Shown here piece after piece: positions 15,420 to 23,331 of a DNA stretch of 64,000 bases; position 1 is the stretch's first letter, and each line of letters begins with the position of its first letter. Source of the DNA: Sphingobium sp. CAP-1 (lineage in GTDB: Bacteria > Pseudomonadota > Alphaproteobacteria > Sphingomonadales > Sphingomonadaceae); assembly GCF_009720145.1 (NCBI RefSeq), contig NZ_CP046252.1, positions 1,302,001 through 1,366,000 on the forward strand, given 5' to 3'. A program made the position numbers and the translations under genes. The notes beneath the pieces were generated by a model that was not told the DNA's origin, did not search any database, and was given only the letters and a program-made list of their open reading frames with translations.

Positions 15420-16304
15420 ATGACCCAGACGATCGCCTTCATCGGCCTTGGCAATATGGGCGGCGGCATGGCTGCCAATCTGCTCAGGAACGGCTATGCC
15501 GTGCGCGCCTTCGACCTGTCGGAAGAGGCATTGGCCAAGGCGGAAAGCCATGGCGCGGTGCGCGCGACCAGCGCCGCCGACGCCGTGACCGGCGCTGACG
15601 CCGTGGTGACGATGCTGCCCGCCGGCAAGCATGTCGAAAGCGTCTATACCGAGCAGGTATTCGGCGCGGCCAGGGCCGGCGCGCTGTTCCTCGACTGCTC
15701 GACCATCGATGTCGCCACCGCCCGCCGGGTGATCGAAGCGGCAACCGGACAAGGCTTCGCCATGGTCGACGCCCCCGTCTCCGGCGGCATCGCGGCGGCC
15801 AATGGCGGCACGCTGACCTTCATGGTCGGCGGCGCGGACGCGGCCTTCGCCAAGGCCAAGCCGATCCTGTCCGCCATGGGCAAGGCGGTGATCCATGCCG
15901 GCGGCGCGGGCAATGGACAGGCGGCCAAGATCTGCAACAATATGCTGCTGGGCGCGACCATGGTGGCCACCTGCGAGACGTTCGCCATGGCGAAGAAGCT
16001 GGGGCTGGACCCGCAGACCTTTTACGACATCAGCAGCGTGTCGTCGGGTCAAAGCTGGTCGATGACCAGCTATTGCCCCGTCCCCGGCGTCGGCCCGCAA
16101 TCGCCGTCCGACAATGGCTATCAGGGCGGCTTCGCGGTCGGGCTGATGCTCAAGGATCTGAAACTGGCGACGCAAGCCGCCGCGCTGGTCGGCGCGTCGG
16201 TGCCGATGGGCAATGCGGCCGAAGCGCTCTACCAGTTGCTCGCCAATCAGGGTGAAGCCGGTCGCGACTTCTCCCTGATGATCGAGATGCTGGAAGGGAA
16301 ATAG
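15420..16304 (+). CDS. mmsB: 3-hydroxyisobutyrate dehydrogenase
   Basis: NAD-dependent beta-hydroxyacid dehydrogenase, 294 aa. The Rossmann motif is IAFIGLGNMGGGMAANL, the substrate-binding motif DAPVSGGIAAANGGTLTFMV and the catalytic Lys lies in GAGNGQAAKICNNM. It oxidises 3-hydroxyisobutyrate to methylmalonate semialdehyde. The downstream partner mmsA is not in the window. A 119-bp gap with AT-rich stretches precedes it and may hold its own promoter. Confidence 0.93.
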   Translation: MTQTIAFIGLGNMGGGMAANLLRNGYAVRAFDLSEEALAKAESHGAVRATSAADAVTGADAVVTMLPAGKHVESVYTEQVFGAARAGALFLDCSTIDVATARRVIEAATGQGFAMVDAPVSGGIAAANGGTLTFMVGGADAAFAKAKPILSAMGKAVIHAGGAGNGQAAKICNNMLLGATMVATCETFAMAKKLGLDPQTFYDISSVSSGQSWSMTSYCPVPGVGPQSPSDNGYQGGFAVGLMLKDLKLATQAAALVGASVPMGNAAEALYQLLANQGEAGRDFSLMIEMLEGK

Positions 16305-16322
16305 GTCGTCAGATGCGGGGAA

Positions 16323-17552
16323 TTACGTCCCCTTCCCCGCCTCCGCCGCAGCCAGCACGCCCAGCACATTGCCGGACCAGATTTTCTGGATATCAGCCTC
16401 GCTATAGCCCGCCTTCAGCAGCGCGGCGGTGATCTTGGGCAGGTCGACCACATCCTCAAGCCCCACCACGCCACCGCCGCCGTCCCAGTCGAGGCCGATG
16501 CCGACATGCTCCGGTCCCACGACCTTCAGCGCATGGAGCATATGCGCCAGAAAATCGTCAAAGGTCGGCCGGTCGGTGTCGGGATAGAGCCGGTCGATCT
16601 CCTGCCGTTTGGTCAGCAGGGCGGCCCGCGCTTCCGGCGACAGTTTCGCGTCCTCGCGCATTTGCCCGAACAGCGCCTTCAATGCTTCCTGCCGCTGCGG
16701 ATTGGGCGTGGACGCGCGCAGATAGGCGCCATAGGCGTTCATCTGGATCACCCCGCCCTTCGCCGCCAGCGCCTTCAGATGATCGTCATCGATGTTGCGC
16801 GGATGGTCATAGACCGCCTTGCAACCCGAATGGGTCAGCAGGACCGGCGTTGTCGACAGCGCCAGCAGATCGTCCAGCACCTGGTCCGAACTGTGCGACG
16901 CATCGGGCACAATGCCGAGCCGGTTCATTTCCTTCAGCAATTCCTTGCCCAGCGGACTGAGCCCGCCATAGCGCGGCTTCTTCGACGGGTCGGTCGAACT
17001 GTCGGCGAACTGGTTATGCGCGAAATGGGCAAAGCCCGACACCCGCACGCCCATGTCGTAGAAAGTCTTGAGCAGCGACACATCCTCGCCCAGCGGATAG
17101 GCGTTCTCGATCGACATATAGACGATCCGCTTGCCCGCCGCCGCGATCGGCGCGGCGTCCTTTGCCTCGGTCGCGAGCTGGAAATTGGCGGGATCGGCCG
17201 CGACCATGTTGCGGATCGACATGCCGCGCAGCAGCGCGAAGTCGCGCGCCTTGCGGAAGCCCTCGATCGTCAGCGGCCCCTGCCCGGTATAGATCGCCCA
17301 GAAACCGCCATCCAGGCCGCCCTTCTTCATGCGCGGCAGGTCTACCTGGGTGAAGTCGCTATGAACGCCATGCTCCTCGTCGATCGACCAGCCCGGCAGG
17401 TCCAGCGATGCCGGCGTATCGAGATGGCTGTCCAGCGTGACCATCTTCTGGTGCAACTGGTAGACCTGCTTCGACACCGCCGGCGCCTCCGCCTGCGCGG
17501 CGATCGGAAGCAGCGCGATCAGCGCCGCCCCCAGCATCAATCCTGCCCGCAT
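16323..17552 (-). CDS. membrane dipeptidase, peptidase family M19
   Basis: 409-aa exported Zn-dipeptidase. Signal peptide at about residues 1-22 (MRAGLMLGAALIALLPIAAQ). Zinc-site motifs of renal-dipeptidase type are seen: DSHLDTPASLD, MSIENAYPLGEDV, VSGFAHFAHNQFADSS, DASHSSDQVLDDLL and LTHSGCKAVYDHPRNIDD. Its start overlaps the stop of the TonB-dependent receptor gene by 1 bp (TGATG), so uptake and hydrolysis of a dipeptide-like compound are probably coupled. The substrate is not known. Confidence 0.93.
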   Translation of the reverse strand: MRAGLMLGAALIALLPIAAQAEAPAVSKQVYQLHQKMVTLDSHLDTPASLDLPGWSIDEEHGVHSDFTQVDLPRMKKGGLDGGFWAIYTGQGPLTIEGFRKARDFALLRGMSIRNMVAADPANFQLATEAKDAAPIAAAGKRIVYMSIENAYPLGEDVSLLKTFYDMGVRVSGFAHFAHNQFADSSTDPSKKPRYGGLSPLGKELLKEMNRLGIVPDASHSSDQVLDDLLALSTTPVLLTHSGCKAVYDHPRNIDDDHLKALAAKGGVIQMNAYGAYLRASTPNPQRQEALKALFGQMREDAKLSPEARAALLTKRQEIDRLYPDTDRPTFDDFLAHMLHALKVVGPEHVGIGLDWDGGGGVVGLEDVVDLPKITAALLKAGYSEADIQKIWSGNVLGVLAAAEAGKGT

Positions 17553-19960
17553 CAGATCTCACCCGATATGGTGAACTGGAAGGTGCGTGGCGATTGCGGG
17601 CGGAAGAAGCCGTCCACCGCCGTCTGCGGCGAGATGAACGACAATGTGTCCTTGTCGAACAGATTGTCGACGTTGAACCGCGCCTTCACGCTCTTGACCG
17701 GACCCAGAGTGATGCCGTCGCCAATGTCGACATAGGCGCTGAAGATGGTGAAGCCGGGAATGGCCGAGGAGATTTGCGGGCCGGCGGCGTTGGCCGGATC
17801 GGGCCGCAAATTGGTCAGGCTGGCGAAGCGGCTGCTGGTATATTTGCCGCTGAAGTTCGCGACCAGCCAGCTAGCCGGTTCGACGGTGACGCCGCCATTG
17901 ACGATCCATTTCGCGCTGTCGGGTAGATATTTGCCGGCCAGCGCCGTGCCGTTGGGCAGATCGTCCTGGAACTTCGCATTGTTGTAGGTGGCGTTAAGGT
18001 TGAAATAGGCGAGGCCGTTCAGGAAGGCCGGCTTGTAGGTGCCAGTAAATTCCGCGCCGTAGGAACGGACCCGACCGACATTGGTGTAAACGCTTTGCAG
18101 TTCCGTCGTGCCGGCGACGGCGATCGCCGTCTGGGCGATCCGATCATCAAATTTGGTGAAATAGAATGCGAGCGCGCCATAGAATTCCGACTGGTTGGTC
18201 CGGACGCCCAGTTCGAAATTGCGGGACTTTTCAGGCTTTGGCGTCGGTGCCAGCGCGCCGTTCGTTGGGACGACGGAGAAGATGTCGTCCAGCCCCTTGG
18301 GCAACGCGGTATTTTCCGCAAAGGAGGCGAAGAGCTGCGTGTGTCCGTCCAGCTTGTAGATCAGGCCCGCCATCGGCAGGAAACCGTCATTATAGCTGGC
18401 GGTCGCGCCATGCTGTCCCCAGCCCGCGACATAGTTGGGCGCGGCGGCGGTGCCGATATTGCGGAAATAGTCGGCAAAGTCACGATAGCCGAAATAATGA
18501 TAATCGAGGAACAGCGACTTGAAGCCCAGATCGACGATCAGCCGGTCGTCGGCCAGCTTGATCGTGTCCTTGAGGAAAAGCTGAGTCGTGTCCCGCTTGG
18601 ACCTATAATCGCGACGCAGGAATACGAGGCTGTCGAGGTCGGCGGGGCTAGAGGGCGAGCCGTCGGTCGTGTTGTAGCGGGCCTGCGTACGGTGATATTT
18701 GTCCTGTTCCACCCATGCGCCCGCTTCGACCGCGTGACTGCCCAGTTCCCAGTGCAGCTTGGTCGTCAGGCCATAGCGGTCGCCGCCCACGCCCGAACGG
18801 CCAAACTGCGTGCCCTTGGGCGCATTCACCGGCAGGCCTATCGCATTTTGGCCAGTATAATAGAAGAGGCTGTTGGCATAGGTGTCGGGCGAGACGCCAT
18901 AGCCGCCCTTGTCCTCCCAATAGGCCGTGCTTTCGAACCACACATTGTCGGCGATGCCCAGATGCACGGTCGCGCCGTACAGCTTGTCCTTCCGCACGTT
19001 GATGGCGAGGTTGTAGCTGTTGGCATAGGCGGAGTTGGAATAGGCGATGCCCGGCACGGTCGGCGTGAAACCCGCCGTCGTGTTGGGCGGTGCGACGATA
19101 TAGCCGATGTCGCGGCCAGTGCCGCCCAGGCCGTTGAAAGACGGCGTGGCCGACGCATATTGGGTGCGGCTGAGCGTGGGCGAATCATAGTCGAAAAAGT
19201 CGTTCGACACGAATTTGAAGCGCCCCCAGCTGGTCCCGCCCAGATCGGCATGGACCTGCGCCTCCCAATGTTCGCGGTCCACTGAACCGGCGCCGCGCCA
19301 CAGGTCGCTGTCCAGCTTGGTGCGACTGACATAGGCTTTGAACGGCCCGACCTTGCCGGTGCTGGCGCGGATGAAGGTGCGCTTCAGGTTGTTGTCGCCG
19401 AAGCTCTGCGACACGAACAGGCCCATATCGTCCTGCGGCGCGATGCTGTTGTAGGAGATGATGGGGCCGAGCGAAGAGTAACTGGGCAGACCCACGTCGC
19501 CGGCGCCGACCGATGCTTCGACCCGGCCCAGATTTTCATTGTCGACATAGCGGAACACCGGGCTGCCGCCGAAGGCGTCGCTGCGGCCGGTGGGGATACC
19601 ATCGACCAGGAAGCCGATCTGGTCGAGGTTGAAGGCGCGGGTCTGGACGCTGTTACCGAATTCATAGAGGCCGAGCGGCCCGTCCGTCTGGACGTTGAAG
19701 CCGGGCAATTGCTCCAGCATCTTTAGCCCGGAAATGCCTGACGGGGCGGAGAGCAGCGCGTCGCGGGTAATGCCGACGGTGTTCGTCACCTTGTCCGCGC
19801 CGATCGCTTCGGAGGATTCGGAGATGCGGCGGCCGGTGACGGTGATGGTGTCATCCTCCGCCGACGGCTCCTGCGCCGAGGCGGAATTCAGCGCGCCGAA
19901 TGCGCAGGCCAGCAAGAGGGCCGCGCGCGACGAACGGCGGACGGACGAACGGACAGACAT
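17552..19960 (-). CDS. TonB-dependent outer-membrane receptor
   Basis: 802 aa. Signal peptide of about 29 residues (ALLLACAFGALNSASA), then the TonB-box/plug start DDTITVTGRRISES, the plug domain (about residues 45-170, with MLEQLPGFNVQTDGP and DQIGFLVDGIPTGRSD) and a 22-strand barrel that ends PRTFQFTISGEI. It imports a ligand across the outer membrane using TonB energy. Co-transcribed with the M19 dipeptidase downstream; no siderophore-synthesis or sigma/anti-sigma genes adjoin. The ligand may be a peptide or peptide conjugate (inference). Confidence 0.93.
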   Translation of the reverse strand: MSVRSSVRRSSRAALLLACAFGALNSASAQEPSAEDDTITVTGRRISESSEAIGADKVTNTVGITRDALLSAPSGISGLKMLEQLPGFNVQTDGPLGLYEFGNSVQTRAFNLDQIGFLVDGIPTGRSDAFGGSPVFRYVDNENLGRVEASVGAGDVGLPSYSSLGPIISYNSIAPQDDMGLFVSQSFGDNNLKRTFIRASTGKVGPFKAYVSRTKLDSDLWRGAGSVDREHWEAQVHADLGGTSWGRFKFVSNDFFDYDSPTLSRTQYASATPSFNGLGGTGRDIGYIVAPPNTTAGFTPTVPGIAYSNSAYANSYNLAINVRKDKLYGATVHLGIADNVWFESTAYWEDKGGYGVSPDTYANSLFYYTGQNAIGLPVNAPKGTQFGRSGVGGDRYGLTTKLHWELGSHAVEAGAWVEQDKYHRTQARYNTTDGSPSSPADLDSLVFLRRDYRSKRDTTQLFLKDTIKLADDRLIVDLGFKSLFLDYHYFGYRDFADYFRNIGTAAAPNYVAGWGQHGATASYNDGFLPMAGLIYKLDGHTQLFASFAENTALPKGLDDIFSVVPTNGALAPTPKPEKSRNFELGVRTNQSEFYGALAFYFTKFDDRIAQTAIAVAGTTELQSVYTNVGRVRSYGAEFTGTYKPAFLNGLAYFNLNATYNNAKFQDDLPNGTALAGKYLPDSAKWIVNGGVTVEPASWLVANFSGKYTSSRFASLTNLRPDPANAAGPQISSAIPGFTIFSAYVDIGDGITLGPVKSVKARFNVDNLFDKDTLSFISPQTAVDGFFRPQSPRTFQFTISGEI

Positions 19961-20104
19961 GGTGAGGCTCCCTGTTTCACAACGAGCCGATCAGGGCGAC
20001 GACCTGCGCCACACCTCTCCCGCAGACTATTGAAGGCAGACGCAGCGCTGCATCCGCCCCTTGTTTCTCAGTTTTCTTGTGAAACGAAAGTGCCGGGGAA
20101 GTCC

Positions 20105-20138
20105 GCCATGGGCCAATGAGAATTTCTCAGCCCATGGC
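20105..20138. promoter_or_regulatory. nested dyad element upstream of TonB receptor
   Basis: Outer arms GCCATGGG (20105-20112) and CCCATGGC (20131-20138) enclose an inner perfect palindrome GAGAATTTCTC (20118-20128). It lies 145-178 bp before the receptor start. It may be an operator or a stem-loop; there is no T run on either side. Confidence 0.45.
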
Positions 20139-20171
20139 AGGATATTCAAAGCGTTATGCGTAAGTAACAGC

Positions 20172-20237
20172 GTGTTCCCGCGAAGGCGGGAACCCAGTCG
20201 CACGGTTGGAACTGGGTTCCCGCCTTCGCGGGAACAC
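20172..20237. repeat. mirror inverted repeat, 42-bp class, copy 2 (perfect arms)
   Basis: Two 27-bp arms (20172-20198 and 20211-20237) are perfectly complementary across a 12-bp spacer. Each arm also contains the internal CCCGCGAAGGCGGG / CCCGCCTTCGCGGG mirror. Core offset 42 bp, as in the other class members. Confidence 0.92.
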
Positions 20238-20262
20238 CATCTCTATGAAACAGGGCTGCGCC

Positions 20263-21042
20263 TCAGCGCCCCTTCCAGACGCCGGCGCGCTTTTCGACGA
20301 AGGCGGTCATGCCTTCCTTCTTGTCCTGCGTCGCGGTGAGGATCTGGAACAGGCGCCGTTCGGTCAGCAGTCCCTGGGCCAGCCCGGTTTCGAACGCGAT
20401 ATTGACCATTTCCTTGTTGATCATGCTGGCCATGGGCGGCATCGCGGCGATGGTCGCGGCGGTCTTGAGCGCGTCGTCCAGCAGGCCCGCCGCCGGCACG
20501 ACCCGGCTCACCAAACCGGCGCGCTCGGCTTCGGCGGCATCCATCATCCGGCCGGTCAGGCACATCTCCATCGCCTTGGCCTTGCCCACCGCGCGGGTCA
20601 GGCGCTGCGACCCGCCCATGCCGGGCGCCACGCCCAGCTTGATTTCGGGCTGGCCGAATTTCGCCGTGTCGCCCGCGATGATGAAGTCGGCCATCATCGC
20701 CAGTTCGCAGCCACCGCCCAGCGCAAAGCCCTGCACCGCTGCGATCCACGGCTTGCGGGTTGCGACCACGCCGGTCTGCCAGCCGGAGAAAAAGTCCTGG
20801 AGGAAGAAGTCGGCCGCTTCCTTGTCCACCATTTCCTTGATGTCGGCGCCGGCCGCGAACGCCTTTTCGCCACTGCCGGTGACGACCGCGCACAATTGGG
20901 TCGGATCGGCATCATAAGCGGCAAAGGCGGCGCTCAGGTCGGCCAGCACCTGGCTGTTGAGCGCATTGAGCGCCTGCGACCGGTTGAGCGTGATCAGCGT
21001 TACCGCATCGCGCTGTTCGACCAGGATCGTTTCATAGGTCAT
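20263..21042 (-). CDS. enoyl-CoA hydratase
   Basis: Crotonase-fold enzyme, 259 aa. Start at 21042 (MTYETILVEQRDAVTLITLN) is preferred over two nearby upstream ATGs because GGAG lies 8 bp before it. Motifs are GEKAFAAGADIKEM (oxyanion hole), ALGGGCELAMMADFIIA with the catalytic Glu region GQPEIKLGVAPGMGGSQRL, and the closing FVEKRAGVWKGR. It adds water to trans-enoyl-CoA esters; here it probably acts on methacrylyl-CoA in valine breakdown, filling the step between the dehydrogenase and hydrolase encoded at 12967-15300. Confidence 0.92.
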   Translation of the reverse strand: MTYETILVEQRDAVTLITLNRSQALNALNSQVLADLSAAFAAYDADPTQLCAVVTGSGEKAFAAGADIKEMVDKEAADFFLQDFFSGWQTGVVATRKPWIAAVQGFALGGGCELAMMADFIIAGDTAKFGQPEIKLGVAPGMGGSQRLTRAVGKAKAMEMCLTGRMMDAAEAERAGLVSRVVPAAGLLDDALKTAATIAAMPPMASMINKEMVNIAFETGLAQGLLTERRLFQILTATQDKKEGMTAFVEKRAGVWKGR

Positions 21043-21129
21043 CGCCATCTCCATCCTACAATATTGGGGACTGCCTTATGGACAAGGGCGGCGCTTCGCC
21101 AGTCCCTGCCCGCCGCATTTGTGCGACCG

Positions 21130-21969
21130 CTACCGGCACAGATGCATGAAGTCGCGATCATAGCTTTTGAGGTGCGCGCCACCATCGACATAGAGGGTCT
21201 GGCCCGTCACGGCGGTCGCATCGACCAGATAGAGGACCGCCTGCGCGATCTCCTGCGCCTGCGGCAGGCGGGCGAGCGGCATCAATGCGCCCAACCGCTC
21301 CATCTGCGCCTCGTCATAGTCGGGCGTCGCGATCGTCAGCCCCGGCGCGACCGCGTTGACCCTGACCCTGGGCGCCAGACTGTGCGCGCTGGTGCGGGTC
21401 AGGCCGGCCAGCGCCAGCTTGGACAGCGTATAGGCGAACTGGTCGGCATGGGGATGGTCGATCCGCTGGTCGAGGATATTGACGATGCAGCGGTCCCCCA
21501 CCCCCGCCGGAATGGTAGCGAATGCCTTGGTCAATAGCGTGGGCGCGGCGCAATTCACGGCGTAATGGCGCATCAGATCGTCCGCGCTCACCGTTTCCAG
21601 CCGATCCTGGCCGAAGATGGCGGCGCTGTTGACCAATATGTCCGGCGGGCGCCCGAAGCGCTCCGCCACCATCGCCACCAGTTCCTCCGCCCCTTCAGGA
21701 TCGGCGAAATCGACCACAAAGCCTTCCCATTCGGTCTTTTCCTCCTCGAAGGTCAAAGCGAGATGGGAATCGAGCCGCGTGTCGTGGCTGCCGTGGATGG
21801 CGAGCGAATGGCCCGCTTTCGCCAGCGTGGCAGCGATGATGCCGCCCAGCCGCCGGTGCCCGCCGGTAACGAGCGCCAGCCGCTTGTTCGCCAGCGGCGC
21901 GCCGACCGGCGCGCTATCGGCACGCGCCCGGCCCAGCGGACGGTAGGAGGGTTCCTCTTCGTCGCTCAT
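21130..21969 (-). CDS. SDR family reductase, pteridine reductase (PTR1/FolM)-like
   Basis: NAD(P)-dependent short-chain dehydrogenase, 279 aa with a polar N-terminal extension of about 28 residues. The cofactor motif is TGGHRRLGGIIA (TGxxxRxG form) and the active-site segment is ILDQRIDHPHADQFAYTLSK: Asp takes the place of the usual catalytic Ser before YxxxK, the Asp-Tyr-Lys arrangement of pteridine reductases. The gene overlaps folE by 4 bp (ATGA), which supplies dihydroneopterin triphosphate. It probably reduces a pterin (dihydromonapterin or dihydrobiopterin type) to the tetrahydro form; the exact pterin is inference. Confidence 0.8.
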   Translation of the reverse strand: MSDEEEPSYRPLGRARADSAPVGAPLANKRLALVTGGHRRLGGIIAATLAKAGHSLAIHGSHDTRLDSHLALTFEEEKTEWEGFVVDFADPEGAEELVAMVAERFGRPPDILVNSAAIFGQDRLETVSADDLMRHYAVNCAAPTLLTKAFATIPAGVGDRCIVNILDQRIDHPHADQFAYTLSKLALAGLTRTSAHSLAPRVRVNAVAPGLTIATPDYDEAQMERLGALMPLARLPQAQEIAQAVLYLVDATAVTGQTLYVDGGAHLKSYDRDFMHLCR

Positions 21970-22571
21970 GAAGCGATGAGCTTCAGCACTTCCTCGCGCG
22001 ACTTTTCATCCTCACGGAACACGCCCAGCATCCGGCTGGTTTTCATCGTGACATTGGGGGTGCGTACGCCCCGCCCGGTCATGCAGCCATGGGTCGCCTC
22101 GATCACCACGGCGACGCCCTGCGGCTTCAGATTGTCCCAGATGCAGTTGGCGACTTCGGATGTCAGCCGTTCCTGCACCTGTAGCCGGTTGGCGAAGGCG
22201 TGGAGGACACGGGCGAGTTTGGAAATACCGACCACATATTGTCCGGGCAGATAGGCGATATGCGCCCGCCCCACGATCGGCGCCATATGATGTTCGCAAT
22301 GCGACTGGAACGGTATGTCCTTCAACAGCACGACATCGTCATAGCCGCCCACTTCATGGAAGATGCGCGAAAGATGATAAGCGGGATCGTCGCCATAGCC
22401 ACGGCAATATTCGCGCCAGGCGCGAGCGACGCGCTCCGGCGTTTCCAGCAGGCCTTCGCGATCGGGCACATCCCCCGCCCAGCGGATCAGCGTGCGGATC
22501 GCTTCGCTTACGTTGGCCGGAACCGGCTCCTTGCCTTCGCCGACGGTTTCGGCGTCGAGATCACATGCCAT
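21966..22571 (-). CDS. folE: GTP cyclohydrolase I
   Basis: Opens the guanine ring of GTP to form 7,8-dihydroneopterin triphosphate, first step of folate and tetrahydropterin synthesis. 201 aa from the ATG at 22571 (MACDLDAETVGEG); the frame is open much further upstream but the family does not extend there. Zinc ligands Cys and His lie in SHCEHHMAPI and the third Cys in EATHGCMTGRGV. Other family blocks are GLLETPERVARAW, GRAHIAYLPGQYVVGISKLA and QVQERLTSEVA. Coupled to a PTR1-like reductase by a 4-bp overlap. Confidence 0.96.
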   Translation of the reverse strand: MACDLDAETVGEGKEPVPANVSEAIRTLIRWAGDVPDREGLLETPERVARAWREYCRGYGDDPAYHLSRIFHEVGGYDDVVLLKDIPFQSHCEHHMAPIVGRAHIAYLPGQYVVGISKLARVLHAFANRLQVQERLTSEVANCIWDNLKPQGVAVVIEATHGCMTGRGVRTPNVTMKTSRMLGVFREDEKSREEVLKLIAS

Positions 22572-22725
22572 GGACAGGCCACTCCCTCTGTTGTTGGGTG
22601 GCATATGGCGACTCGGTCCGCCGATGGCCAGTCCTTTCGGTCCCGCTGGACACAAGATCACAGGGATGGCAAATCGGGGGCAATCGGGACCGCCAAGACA
22701 AAAATGCTTCCATCCACTTTCCGCC

Positions 22726-23325
22726 ATGCGCACTGAACGAATCGCCGCCGTGCTGCTGGCGGCAGGCACATCCTCACGCTTCGGCGAGGCCGACAAGCTG
22801 ATGGCCGACCTGCGGGGCAAGCCGGTGGCGGCGCATACGCTGGAAACGGTGGCGTCGATGGCCTTTGCCGAACTGGTGGCGGTGGTGCGCCCGATCGAGT
22901 TCGCGCCGGTGATTCATCGCAAGCTCGACCGGCGCGGCTATTCGATCATCGTCAACGACCGGCCGGAAGAGGGAATTTCGGGCAGCATCGTCCGCGCGGT
23001 CGAACATGTGATGCCCGACAACAAGATTCGCGGCATCCTCATCTGCCTGGCGGACATGCCCAACATCCCGCCCAGCCATTATAACCGCATCTGCCTGGCG
23101 GCCGAGGATATAAGATCGGTCGTGGCCAGCACCGACGGCTTCTCCTCTTCCCCGCCCGCCTTCATCGGGCGCAAGCATTTCCCCGAACTGCTGGCGCTGA
23201 AGGGCGATCAGGGCGCGCGGGCGCTGTTGAGCCACGGCGTCCAGATCGAGACGAGCGGCGCGATCCTGCATGATATCGACACGCCGGAAGATTTGCTGGG
23301 CGGCCGATCGGTCACGCCGGGTTGA
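22726..23325 (+). CDS. MobA-like NTP transferase domain protein
   Basis: 199-aa nucleotidyltransferase of the MobA/MocA type. The N-terminal nucleotide-binding motif is AAVLLAAGTSSRFGEADKLM with GKPVAAHTLE next, and the metal-binding LADMPNIPPSHYNRI in the middle. MocA-type enzymes attach CMP or GMP to molybdopterin for xanthine-dehydrogenase or DMSO-reductase families; no molybdoenzyme gene is near, so the substrate is open. Start at 22726 (MRTERIAAVLL) chosen by family length. It is divergent from folE and convergent with the MFS gene. Confidence 0.85.
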   Translation: MRTERIAAVLLAAGTSSRFGEADKLMADLRGKPVAAHTLETVASMAFAELVAVVRPIEFAPVIHRKLDRRGYSIIVNDRPEEGISGSIVRAVEHVMPDNKIRGILICLADMPNIPPSHYNRICLAAEDIRSVVASTDGFSSSPPAFIGRKHFPELLALKGDQGARALLSHGVQIETSGAILHDIDTPEDLLGGRSVTPG

Positions 23326-23331
23326 GCGGCG

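Larger units (their letters stand above)
19961..20262. other. intergenic region upstream of the TonB receptor
   Basis: No gene is seen in these 302 bp. The left part should hold the receptor promoter (reading leftward). It contains a compound dyad at 20105-20138 and a near-ideal inverted repeat at 20172-20237 that follows the enoyl-CoA hydratase stop. Confidence 0.7.
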
